A DNA stretch of 64,000 nucleotides from Agapanthus africanus (Eukaryota; Streptophyta; Magnoliopsida; Asparagales; Amaryllidaceae): positions 27,507,154 through 27,571,153 of the forward strand of contig JASDDO010000028.1 in assembly GCA_030015575.1 (NCBI GenBank), in the 5' to 3' direction. The translations under genes were made by a program, and so were the position numbers. Positions 21,233 to 31,702 of this stretch are shown one piece after another. Below the pieces are notes generated by a model. That model did not search any database. It saw nothing but the letters and a program-made list of their open reading frames with translations, and was not told the DNA's origin. Within the stretch, counting starts at the first letter, position 1; every line of letters starts with the position of its first letter.

Positions 21233-22285
21233 TACATGCGTAATTTTTTTCTCTTGCTAATCGGGTTGAATTCTTATCCGATCCATAAAATAAAAACCAA
21301 AACCGCATCTTGCATATTTAACGATTATTGTGCGACTTTTTGTGAGGGAATCTGGAGTCACTTAAATGAGGAAATTGAGATCAGAGACTTTCAGAGAGGG
21401 CCAGAGGAGCAAAGGAGGCACTGTAGAAAAAAATTGGCAGAAGACCTCATCCATAGTGTGGTGGAACCGCAGCAATAAGGTGGTTTTCGCGGCGGAAAGG
21501 TGGCAGTTTGGAGGAATTAGGTCTCAAACTCCTCTGGTATATTCCTCATATCTTTCTCTCTCCTCTAGAATTCCAATAATTTGATTTTCTGCTGGATTCT
21601 TTGCAAAATATCGCCGCTCAAAAATCTTTTGCGTGTTTTGTAATTGGTTTGTTTTTGCATATTTTAAAACGGACTTTAAGGGGCAAAACCAAAATTCAGA
21701 TTAGGTGGGGATTTACTCATCCTTCCTAGCCTCACAAATCATAAACGAGTATACTTTCACCCTCATTAATTAAAAAATATCTAGACCAAGACTCTAAGGA
21801 CCGTCGCGCTCAATTAGGACAGAGAAGGGTCGTGGGCAATCTATCGCTTATCCACATTTCTTTTGTGATGTCTAGGAAAGTGTGACTAAGACAAGTGGTT
21901 ACTTAATTAGGCCCGCTATTTTCGGTGATTCGTATAGAGGATAACTCCCACTTATTTGGCCACAAGAGTAATAAAGAGGTGGTAGAGAATTGATCCTGCG
22001 ACTTGTCTTTTGGAAGTCTAGGAGCGGTCTGATGATTTGACCTAGGTGACCTTAGTTCTAAGATTGATTATGCATTTTTTGTGTGATTTGTCTCACGTAC
22101 CACACTTTTCAAAACAAACCATTTTAAAATCTTTCTCACATGCTGCCACGTGCACTAAACCCGCTTAGTGCATGCTCGGCTGGACACGGGATTCTACTGC
22201 CCGTCTTGTCCGTGTTTCTGCTATCGACTTCGAAGTCGGTATTTCTTCATCTTCTTTTTCCCCTCCACCCACCACATCGACCGAG
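21233..22285 (+). mobile_element. Athila untranslated leader (copy 1)
   Basis: About 1.05 kb between primer site and gag start, nearly identical to 35284-36337. No convincing frame is seen. The small frame at 21236-21478 is conserved only because the whole block is duplicated. Confidence 0.7.
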
Positions 22286-23003
22286 ATGGACGATTCTCTA
22301 TCAGATTTTAACAACACACCCCTGCCACCACCCGTAGGTGCATAGAATCCACCGCGCATCTCTCTCCAAGAGAAATGCTACCCGATACGCGGTCTTCTTC
22401 CTACTTGTCTATCTATTCCACCAGCTAATGGGGATAATTTTGAAATTAAACCCCACTTCATCAACCTGTTCCCTAAATTTCACGGGCTTGAATCTGAATA
22501 CACATACGTTTTTATCACCAAATTCAAAAACGTATGCGCAATGATGAGCACTTCACTACTTTCAATGGATGCTATGAGATTACGTCTTCTCCCTTTTACC
22601 TTGTGCGATCTAGCAGAAAAATGGGTTTATAATACTGCCGCACACTCTATTGCCAATTGGGATAAATTCGTTATAGCATTCCTTAAGAAATTTTATCTCC
22701 ATCATAAGACCGGCCGTGTTCGAAGCGAGATTAACCAGTTTATCCAGCTTCCCAATGAACCATTTTGGAAATACTTTGAACGGTTTAAAGATCTGCTAGT
22801 CCAATTCCCTCATCACAGAATTAATAGATGGGACTTTTGCCGAATTATATATGAGAGTATTAATCCAACGACAAAACAGATACTTGAGACCATTTTTCAA
22901 TACCATTTCATGTCCAAAGACGATGGTGAAGCTTGGAAATTCCTGGAAGATCTTGCTGAACAAACTTTACAGTGGGAAAGCATTAGACCACCATCATCTT
23001 CAA
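22286..23003 (+). pseudogene. Athila gag, 5' fragment (copy 1), truncated
   Basis: Reads in frame from ATG 22286, with a stop about 20 codons in, then through a typical Athila gag core: IKPHFINLFPKFHGLE, LPFTLCDLAEKWVY and FKDLLVQFPHH. Gag would form the retroelement particle. The frame is cut at 23002-23003, where the sequence switches in mid-codon to an NA1 LTR fragment. The duplicate at 36338 continues past this point, which shows that the break is secondary. Confidence 0.85.
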
Positions 23004-23402
23004 CAGATTTTAGAATTTAATTCTATTCATTATTTTAGAGGCCTTAAGAGCCCATCACGTGTCTGCACGTGACCCATGGTCACGTGTGAGCACGTTATGC
23101 CCCATTGGGGTCTTTTCTGAGTTTTTATTATATCTTTTAACTCCTCCAGCGGGTTCTTAAAGGTCCATCACGTGTGGACACGTGATGCCTCATAACTTTT
23201 GATCCCGGATGAATTATGAGGCCCGTAATATATCAAATCAAAGGGTTTTTCGAGATGCTTTCGATACCATTAGAATTTAACAGTTCCTCCTTCGGGAGTT
23301 TATCAAAATATAGGCCGGAAGATACTGGTTCGCATTTCCTTAAGCATATCGTTGCCATTTGATACCTTGGACTCTTCTGCGCAGAAATTTTCGGCGGGAA
23401 CA
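23002..23402 (-). mobile_element. NA1 3' LTR fragment adjoining the NA1 body
   Basis: Matches the first about 400 bases (minus-strand sense) of the NA1 LTR, i.e. about 20765-21165 of copy 1. It ends at the TGTTCCCGCC terminus next to the polypurine tract, as expected for the start of a 3' LTR, but is cut at 23002 by Athila gag. It contains three paired G-boxes. Confidence 0.85.
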
Positions 23403-23404
23403 AA

Positions 23405-23416
23405 TGCCCCCCACTA
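23405..23416 (-). promoter_or_regulatory. NA1 polypurine tract
   Basis: On the minus strand agtagtggggggcatt lies immediately before the 3' LTR start TGTTCCCGCC. A G-run at the LTR boundary is the usual start site for plus-strand DNA synthesis. Confidence 0.75.
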
Positions 23417-23483
23417 CTTTGCCCACGTAAGTATGTACGTGGGTGAAGTAGTGCAAAGTTATGCATGGTCACCGAATTGAGGG

Positions 23484-23699
23484 CTTAGGAGACAAGTTTA
23501 GGGTCCTTGTAGCCTAAGACTTTTCAACTTTATGAGCCGTGAGGGTCTCACAAAGACTTTTCTCCCTACGGATCGAGAGGATATCGTAGGTGTATTTTCT
23601 CCTTCAGGGTCGTGAGGACTCCTAAGTGTGTTTTCTCTCATAAGTCGTAAGGATCTTATAAGAGAATTTTCCCTCTTACGAATCGAGAGGACCCGTAAG
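23484..23699. repeat. Hairpin module I (six hairpins)
   Basis: A long outer hairpin (arms CTTAGG 23484-23489 and CCTAAG 23513-23518) is followed by five short ones with loops GTGAG, GAGAG, GTGAG, GTAAG and GAGAG at 23539, 23575, 23612, 23647 and 23685. Stem examples are CCTACG/CGTAGG and CTTACG/CGTAAG. Short linkers rich in ttttctcc separate them. Confidence 0.88.
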
Positions 23700-24219
23700 C
23701 GGTTGTTTCCTTCCTTGTCGAGATTCGACTTTGGAGAGTGTGACCCGTGGATAGTATGCAAGAGACCATTTTGGATCGCCTTGCAGGGCCCAGGTGCTTA
23801 GGAAATAGGTTTTTTCAATCCCCGCTGCCTAAGGCTTTTCCTCACGAGTCGAGACGAATCGAGAAGTTCTCGCAAAGACATCAATTTCCTCACGAGTCGA
23901 AACGGATCGAGCAGATCTCGCAAGAATATCCTAACATCACAGTTAACCTCTGCTCTTTACGAAAAAGGTCCGTTAGGGTCTGTGGTACTAGGATTTTGGC
24001 CGTCGTACCGTCGCGTTGGCTGATGTAGTCCTCGATAGACAGTTTTGCTGTTCGAGTAGCCTTGCGACATGTCGTGTCTCTGATCCCTTCGGGGGCTGGA
24101 CAAGACGTCTTCAAGCAATTCTCCTAGGCAGTTTGACTGTTGGAAGAGCAAGCGTTAGGAATTTTGCCATGCCGCTTTTTAGTTGAGGTTAGGCTCATTT
24201 TGGAGAGCCCCGATGAGTC

Positions 24220-25420
24220 ATAACCACTTCGCGCTGGTGTGGGATGATCTCCGATAGTCTTTCAGGCTTTATATGACTTGCCGTTAAGACCCTGAAGCTA
24301 GGAATTTGGCCTTTGCTTCGTTTGCTGGCATTGCGTCCTCTGTATCGAGACGAATGTCGTGGTTGTCTCTAGGTTGCTGGTGAACCATCGAGGTTTAGAA
24401 CTAGGGATTTTTCCGTGGCTCCTTTTGGTGATGTTGCGTCTGCTGTATCGAGACAAACGTCGAGGTGGTGACCACTCCGCACTGGTGCGAGATAATCTCC
24501 GATTGTCTTTCAGGCTTTATATGACTTGCCGTTAAGACGAATGAAGCTAGGAATTTGTCCTTCGCTTCATTTTCTTTGGTGCGTCCAAATCCTGTTGGAG
24601 GAAGAACACTGGGGTGACATTCCACCAGCTGTATCGAGACGACCGTCGAGGTGGTGACCACTCCACGCTGGTGCGAGATGATCTCCGAATGTCTTTCAGG
24701 CTTTATATGACTTGCCGTCAAGACCCTGAAGCTAGGAATTTGGCCTTTGCTTCCTTTTCTTTGGCGCGTCCGAATCCTGTTGGGGGAAGAACGCTGGGGT
24801 GACATTTCATCTGCTGTATCGAGACGAACGTCGAGGTGGAGCTGGGATTTTGCCGTCACTCCTCTTTGTTTGGACCGTGAGGTTTTTTGTTGACGTCGTA
24901 TCTACATCCTGCTGGACTACGAAGGAACACCGTTGTTGACATCTCGTCTGCTGTATCGAGACGAATGCTGAGGTGGAGCTGGGATTTTGCCGTCCTCCGC
25001 TTTGTTTCGACCGTGAGGTCTTTTGTTGACGTCGCATCTGCATCCTGCTGGACTGCGAAGGAACGCCATTGTTGACATCTCGTCTGCATCGAGACGAATG
25101 CTGAGGTAGAGTTGGGATTTTGCCGTCGCTCCATTTTGTTTCGACCGTGAGGTCTTTTGTTGACGTTGCATCTGCATCCTGCTGGACTGCGAAGGAATGC
25201 CATTCTTGACATCTCGTCTGCTGTATCGAGACGAATGCTGAGGTGGAGCTGGGATTTTTCCGTCGCTCCGCTTTGTTTTGACCGTGAGGTCTTTTGTTGA
25301 CGTTGCATATGCATCCTGCTGGACTGCGAAGGAACGCCATTGTTGACACCTCGTCTGCTGAATCGAGACGAATGCTGAGATGGAACTGGGATTTTTCCAT
25401 GGCTCCGTTTGATGGCGTGA
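24220..25420. repeat. Tandem repeats in the NA1 body (about 136-bp units plus a related longer unit)
   Basis: The ttgttgacgt(c/t)g block followed by atcctgctgga recurs near 24888, 25024, 25159 and 25296, a period of about 136 bp. Upstream, a longer unit containing tctttcaggctttatatgac recurs near 24257, 24508 and 24690. On the minus strand the array stays open for up to 338 codons (25823-24807) in more than one frame. This reflects repetition of stop-free units and is not evidence for a protein. Confidence 0.85.
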
Positions 25421-25889
25421 CATCTGTGTCCTGCTGGAATAAGGAGGCACACCGTTGTTGGTCTCCAGGCTGTGGATGTGGCCATTGAGATTTGGAACTA
25501 GGGACTTTGCCATGGTTCCATTTCGTTGCGACTCTTAGGTCGGTTGTTGACGTCATGTCTGCATCTAGTTGGAGTGAGGAGAAACGCCGTTGGTGATCTC
25601 TAAGTTGTCGATGTTGACGTCGAGACCCTGAAGCTCGGGATCTTCCTTTTGCTTCGTCTGTTGACATTATGTCTGCAATATTGTGACAAATGTCGAGGTT
25701 GTCTCTGGGTTGTCTATGAACCGTCGATATTTGGCTTCGCTTTCTAATGGAGCCTGTTGGGAAGGTATGGTTCTCTCTTTGTTTGTGTCCCTGGATTGTA
25801 TACAAGGATCGATGTGATCTCACATGTAGGGCATAAATTTTATTTTTCTTTATTTCTTTCCGCGATACTCTATCATTTCAGTTTTTACA

Positions 25890-26110
25890 TCGCGAATGTC
25901 GCGATTGCCCAATCATTTCGGCTATTTTTCGCGGTGCCCAATCATTTCGGCTATTTTTCTTTTTACTCGCTGCTTTTTATTGCGAATTGCCCAATCATTT
26001 CGTCTATTTTGCATGCATACATTTTTACTTGCTGATTTGTTTGCAAGTTGCCCCATCATTTCGGCTATTTCGTATGCATTTTTTTTTGGCTCGCTGATTT
26101 TTTCTCGCGA
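25890..26110. repeat. Short direct repeats gcccaatcatttcggctatt
   Basis: Four to five copies of the motif with tcgcgatt or ttgcgaat linkers of varying length. They are not palindromic, unlike the neighbouring arrays. Confidence 0.85.
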
Positions 26111-26301
26111 TTAAGGGATTTGGGATCTGATACCAATCTTAGCATCAACATCGCTACGACTGGAATATTACCAGGAGCAAATCATCATTTGCCATGAAAG
26201 AACTTGGAATTTGATGCCGGTTTAGGCATAAGCATCGCTACAACTGGGATATCGCCAGGAGCGAATCATCATTTGCCTCTGTCGATGTCGAACAAAGGTG
26301 G

Positions 26302-26515
26302 CTTAGTAAACAGGGTTAGGATCCTGTCGACTAAGGCTTTTGACTTCATGAGCCGTAAGGGTCTCACAAAGGTATTTCTCCCTACAAGTCGTAAGGATCT
26401 CGTAGGTGTGTTTTCTCCTTAAGAATCGTGAGGATTCCTAAGTGCATATGCCCCTGTAAGTCGTAAGGATCTTACAAAAGGGTTTTCTCCTTATAAGTCG
26501 AGAGGACTTACAAGG
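26302..26515. repeat. Hairpin module II (six hairpins)
   Basis: Same order as module I: outer hairpin CTTAGT (26302-26307) / ACTAAG (26330-26335), then loops GTAAG, GTAAG, GTGAG, GTAAG and GAGAG at 26355, 26391, 26428, 26463 and 26500. Stems differ from module I at matching positions yet still pair, for example TGTAAG/CTTACA and GAATC/GATTC. Confidence 0.88.
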
Positions 26516-26649
26516 GTTGTTCACCGTATGGACATATCCCCAGTCACGGGTGGGACTTGGTTAGGGAAATGTTTATTCGCTCCCGTGGATTGTATATAAG
26601 GGCCAGTATCGAGCCACATGTAGGGCAATATCGAAAGTTGTGGGGGTTG

Positions 26650-26864
26650 CTTAAGAACAGGTTAAGGTTTCTGTAACTTAAGACTTTCAAATCTTATGAT
26701 CCGTGAGGGTCCCATAAGAGAATTCTCCTTACGAGTCGTGAGGATCTCGCAAGTGTAATTTCTCCTTAGGAATCGTGGGGATCCCTAAGTGTGTTGCTCC
26801 TATGTGAGTCGTAAGGATCCCATGCGGGTGGTTTCTCCTTACAAGGTCGAGAGGACCCTGTAAG
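26650..26864. repeat. Hairpin module III (six hairpins)
   Basis: Outer hairpin CTTAAG (26650-26655) / CTTAAG (26677-26682), then loops GTGAG, GTGAG, GTGGG, GTAAG and GAGAG at 26703, 26738, 26775, 26811 and 26849. Stem examples are CTTATG/CATAAG, CTTAGG/CCTAAG and CTTACA/TGTAAG. The fifth (loop at 26811) pairs only imperfectly. Confidence 0.87.
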
Positions 26865-27186
26865 TGTCTTTCAACGAGCTTGCGCCCTTTCGGGTTTTCA
26901 CAAACACTCGCCGGTAGCCCTGCTGTTTTTACTCACGGAGCCCTTTCGGGTTTTCATTCGTGCCCATTTTGCTTATGGATATACCGTTTTCTTTTTCTTC
27001 TTTTTTTGTTTATTCTTTTTTTTATTCTAACGAGGTTGCGCTCTTTCTGGTTTTCACATGGCTTGCCGGTAGCCCTGCTGTTTTTACTCACGGAGCCCTT
27101 TCGAGTTTTCATCCGTGCCCATTTTGCTTATGGACATACCGTTTTTTTGTTTTTTTTTTACGCTAGCCTGAGGATGCCGCGGGTTG

Positions 27187-27430
27187 ATAGTAGTTTAACG
27201 ACGTTTCAGTCATTTGCAAGTTTTAGGACATTGCGGTCCGTCGTTAGTTTAGGGACGTTTCGGTCCGCAGCCAGTTTTAGGACATAGTGGTCCATCGTTA
27301 GTTTAACGACGTTTCGGTCTACAGCCAGTTTTAGGACATAGTGGTCCATCGTTAGTTTAACAACGTTTCGGTCTATCGTCGCCATATTTGAGGCGAGTTT
27401 CTAGTCTATGGACCTTTTGGTCCATGGGGT
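27187..27430. repeat. Tandem GGAC..GTCC and TCGTT..AACGA palindrome repeats
   Basis: About four repeats of a roughly 55-bp unit containing TCGTT-AGTTT-AACGA, GGAC-GTTTCG-GTCC and GGAC-ATAGTG-GTCC. It closes with the perfect hairpin ATGGACC-TTTT-GGTCCAT (about 27400-27417). The same palindrome types occur in the NA1 LTR (18160-18560). Confidence 0.85.
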
Positions 27431-27434
27431 TTTC

Positions 27435-30161
27435 TCTATGAAAGAGCACGATGCCCCCGGCATGTCCATCTTTTTCGGAGCATGTGGTTGTGGTGGGTTC
27501 ACCTTCCATTTTTCGGGCAGCGCGAACTTGCCCTATTGGTATTGGTCTTCAACCCAGTTTTTGAAGACGTAGCAATTTTCAAGTGGGTGACCCATTACTC
27601 TGTGGTAGGGATAATAGTTAGGATTGTTAACGTCACCTTGCTGCAACGGACGTTTTGGATCTGGCAGAGTAATGAGCCCGCTGCGCACTGCTAGCTCGAA
27701 CAATCTCTTTGTTTTATCTTTGGGAAACGAGTTAGGACGTTTCAACTTCTCATTGAGGTATCGCGGCCTTTTGTTTTGACGACAAAACGGTCTCGGGTTA
27801 CTCGGCTGTTGTTGAGCGTTGGCGACGAAGGTCTCTTTTCCACTCCCCTTATCCCTTTTGTTCGATCCCTTGTTCACAGGTCCGAGATTATTTTCGGGTA
27901 GCGTGCGATTGCGCAGCTGAACGTTCTCGCAGCTCTTCTTTTCTTTCGTTTCAGAGATGGATTCCTTCAAGAGAGGACCGTGGGCTACTTTTTCGTCGGA
28001 GTCGCTCCCGAAGGTGAGAACTGGCGATCCCCCGAGATCAACCCTATGACAATTGCCGGCAATTCTTTTACGCTCATTCGTCGCATTTTTCCGCTGTCTA
28101 CGAGCTTCACGCTTTGTCCTGTTGAAGTGTTGCCTGTGAGCGACATACCATTGCCACCAACACTTAAATGAGTTGCAGTCTTCAGTAGGATGTGCGATCC
28201 TCTGATGATATAAGCAGAAGTTAGGATGTACGTCCGTTTCATCAAGATGTATACCACCGGGAGAATTTTCTCTGAAAGAGGGCAGTCTCATCCCCATTGA
28301 TATGGCTTTGGCGAATCGTTTCCTTATCTTGATCCTGCTTTCATTTGCGGCGGATGTACTTTAATCTGGTGTGAGTGTTTCGACCCTTTTATCCAGTCGC
28401 CGGCGTTTGGCTTTCTCGAATATGGCCATCTCGCGCTCTCGATCAACTTTGCTTTTAAGACGGGCTTCGTTCAGGAATGCATCAATCATTTCGTCTGATG
28501 GTCCTAGAAGTTCTGGCTCAGGATCTGCCCCCAGCTTCTCTGTGTAAGGAGCTTCTTCATCATTTATTGACGAGTGAGAGATCTCATGGCAGCTTGCCAC
28601 ATAACCTTCAGATTCATCCGACGATTCTTCTCCATTGTCATCATCTCCGTTCTCAAGGACGTGGCTGAGAAGTTCTTGGAGTGTGACTGGGGTCCGCGCC
28701 TTCTGATTATATTCTTCCAACGCGTCAATCTGTTTTTGCACGTCCGTGCGCTTGTCACCAGGCTGCACGAGCTTTTTGGTCTTCTTCTTCTTCTTCGAAG
28801 ACTTTGATGGCTGGGTGTGAGCGCTCTGACCATCACCACCTGTTTTTGGAGTTGGGCGCAGTTTCAGCATTCCCTCGATGATCTCGGGTTCCAGTGGATT
28901 TTTCCACCTGATTGCCGGGCACGTTTGGAGATCCTTCAGCATTCTTTTAGTTTTGGTTGAAAGAGCGACCTCCCACGGGGCTTCCCTTATGAATGAGCAC
29001 GATGCCCCCTGCATGTCCACTTTTTTAGGGGCGTGAGGTTGTGGCGGGTTCACTTTCCAGTTTTCGGATAATACGAACTTGCCTTGTTGGTACTGATCTT
29101 CGATCCATCCCTTAAAGACGAAGCAATCTTCGATTGGATGGCTTACCTCTTGGTGGTAAGGGCAGTAATTTGGATCGTTGACATCGCCTGGCTGCAAAGG
29201 ACGTTTCGGACTCGGCAGGTTGATGAGTCCGTTGCGCACTGCCAGCTCGAACAATCTCCTCGTTTTATGCTGAGGAAATGAGTAAGGACGTCCTAGTCTC
29301 TCCTCGAGGGATGGGCGTGGACGCACGTTGTTTTGGCGAACAACCGGCTTTAAGTTGCCCGGCCGTTGCTGAGTATTGGCAACGAAGGTTGCTTTCCCTT
29401 TGCCCTTTTCATTCCAAGGCTCTGTCTTTGAAGAGGAAGGCCTATGGCCCATCTGGTCCATTTGAGCCAGCTTGTCAATCAAGGCCTGGAAAGTGGTCGG
29501 TTTGATGAACATCATGAACTGTGAAATAGTTGCATGAGGGTCTAGAGTGCCCATGAACATGCCTACCGCCGGCGCTTCTTCGATGCGCTGTTCGCACTTC
29601 GACCACAGGTTTCGCCAGCGTATAGCGTACTGGACCCATGTCTCGCCTGGTTTCACCTTGGCATTAATCAACGCCGTTATCGGGGTGCGTTCGCTGGCGC
29701 TCGCGAATTGCTGAGTGAATAGCAACTCCATTTCAGCGAACGTCTTGACGGAATTGTTCGGGAGTTCAGAATACCATTCGAACGCTGTTTCTGACAAGCT
29801 GCCGACGAATTGGCGAAGCAAGAGCTTATCGTCGCCGCCATTGTTACCACAAAGCACCCTGAACTGGGCCACATGTTGATGGGGATTGCCTGTCCCCTTG
29901 TAGACATGGAACTTCGGGATCGTATAGCCCTGTGGGTATTTGATCTGATCGTACCAGCTCGGATATGGTCGTCCCGTCTTGACAACTTGACCGGCTGCCT
30001 CGGTTGCTTGATGAACCCGTATCTGCTGAGCTATATATTCATCCAGGTCAGCCTTGGAAATATTCTCCTCCTTGGCTGTTGACAGAGTCGGTGGAGGATT
30101 CGACGTTTCTCCTTTGTCATCTTCGATTATTACCGGAGGATTTTCGGCTGGAGGGTCCGGC
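27435..30161 (-). pseudogene. NA1 gag, with internally duplicated zinc-knuckle domain
   Basis: On the minus strand the frame runs from about 30161 (a stop lies just upstream). It passes YPSWYDQIKYPQGYTIPKFH and then a typical Ty3/gypsy capsid core with LLRQFVGSLSETAFEWYSEL at about 29830-29770. A knuckle-like C-x2-H-x4-H-x4-C follows at about 29150. After a Lys-rich linker there is an in-frame stop near 28362, then a second knuckle (about 28210) and a repeat of the first knuckle domain (about 27865-27435) whose first Cys is now Tyr. A further stop falls near 27530. Gag would package the element RNA. No pol follows. The upstream ATG is missing or lost, so the gene is inactive as it stands. Confidence 0.85.
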
Positions 30162-30360
30162 TAGATCATCATGTCCACCATATCGTGGAACAGAAGGGCT
30201 ATTCGTTTTATATTGCTGCTTGTTCTGCAGCCTCTTTGTCCTTCTTTTCCAGTATCCTGAGAAGGAATTTGGCGTCGGTTTCTCGCTCCTAGCGTTGATC
30301 CGAGGATGCTTCTGGGCTTTCTTTTGGCCCTGTGAGCGCGGCCATCGCAGTCATCATTTC

Positions 30361-31557
30361 TTAGAGCTTCTGCTGCTGCTCCTGAGCTTTAGTCATCGAT
30401 CGCGTAAGCGGTCTATGACCTGTGGATATACGGCTGTCCTCTTTCCCGGACGCCATGTAGACGGTGTGTACCACAATGCCCCCGGACTTAGGGCGTTTGG
30501 GTTCACTGCCTTTGACGTTCGTCGCAGGCGTAGGGATTTTCTCCGGCCATCTTCTCTTGTGGGCCGTCGAAGTTGAGGGGGCTGCTGATGTGGGCACCCA
30601 GGTGGCCGTCATCTCCCATTGCTTAACAGGGCAGTTTTCTCCCTATCGGACTTTCGACTTCTTATGCTGATGGGAGAAATTCGGATCAATCACTGATTCT
30701 CGGACCCATCGCCAAGTCTTGTAGATTCTGGAAGACAGCCGTTGAGGAGACTGCTCCGGCTTTTCTGATTTTGCTTCTACGATGGTCTTTACCGGTGGAG
30801 GAGATCTTTTGAGCACCGCAGTTGGTGAATTCCTGCGTACCCTGTTCAACAGCTCAAAATTGTTCCCAGTTGGAAAAACAACATTAACTTCCATCTTTGG
30901 AGCTGGTGGGGTTAGCGCAGTGGGGGAGTTGCCCCCGGTCTTCCTTATCCGGCGCCAGTGGCGACGTCGGGCGTGACGGGTTGTTGGGATTGGTTCAGCG
31001 ACGGCTTCGTCTTGCCCCCTGTTCAGGTGAGGGGCTGCTGCCGGAGTCAGCCTCCTGAAGACTGACGTTCGTTGAGAAGCTACGTCCAACCGGTCAAAAA
31101 CAGATTTCTGAGCGGGAGTGGGAACGGGAGCAGTCAGTCTCGCGAAGACCGATCCTCTGGGAGGAGAAGCCGCCTTGACGACTTCAGGAGCAGCTATCTT
31201 TTATGGGATGGCCACTTCAGGTATTATGGGCTTCTTGGCGGGCCCATCAGAGTTCAGGTTCAGCCTGGTAAAGACAGAGGCTGCCGGTTTGATATTGGAC
31301 GACCCGTTGAAAGGGTCCGTTGTAGCAGTGAGCCGATCGAAGACCGACTTCTTGTGCGCTTCTGGTGCGGGCACTGGTATAGTGAAGCTTGCAGGCGGTA
31401 GCATGGTCCCGAAAAACAGACCGTTGGTGGCCTGGGTCACTTGTTCCACCGGCATGGTGAGGATGGAGGCCGCTTGAGGCCCATAAGCTACACCTCCAGG
31501 TGAGGTGGAGCGTCGGTTGCACTTGCATTTCGAGCAGCTCGAGCAGTTGGAGGCCAT
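30361..31557 (-). pseudogene. NA1 N-terminal gag-region frames (VFDRL-type repeats)
   Basis: Three broken minus-strand frames lie between the primer site and the capsid core. The first (31557-31201) starts MASNCSSCSKCKC and contains KKSVFDRLTAT and ASVFTRLNLN. The second (31089-30643) contains TSVFRRLTPAA and ends with a basic stretch. The third (30612-30361) contains HRPLTRSMTKAQ. Spaced VF-x-RL motifs and a PLTRSMT motif are, from memory, common in the N-terminal gag regions of plant gypsy elements. Frameshifts separate the pieces; whether they were one polyprotein or an alternative upstream ORF is not clear. Confidence 0.65.
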
Positions 31558-31683
31558 TGATGCTTGATTTCTGCACTAGGAAAAATACCAAATCTTAGTA
31601 ACTTGAAACCCAAAGGCAACCATTAACAAACCGTGATTCGTTCGTGAACACGACACACGAAGTGTGGAGTGGAAAGAGGAAAA

Positions 31684-31702
31684 GGTCCCACCGGACGTGC
31701 CA
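31684..31702 (-). promoter_or_regulatory. NA1 primer-binding site
   Basis: On the minus strand TGGCACGTCCGGTGGGACC begins five bases after the LTR end GGGGAACA. It starts with TGG, complementary to a tRNA CCA end. I did not identify the tRNA. Confidence 0.7.

Noticed and set aside
22140..22337. Small + and - frames in the Athila leader (repeated at 36192-36411)
   Set aside because: They lie in the leader before the gag ATG in another frame and are shared only through the block duplication.
24807..25823. 338-codon minus-strand frame in NA1
   Set aside because: It is a translation of tandem 136-bp units that are open in more than one frame; no domain is recognisable.
23484..26864. Regular short repeats resembling a CRISPR array or integron attC sites
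   Set aside because: The constant part is only a five-base loop and the variable part is self-complementary. There are no fixed repeats separating unique spacers, and the setting is a plant retrotransposon body.
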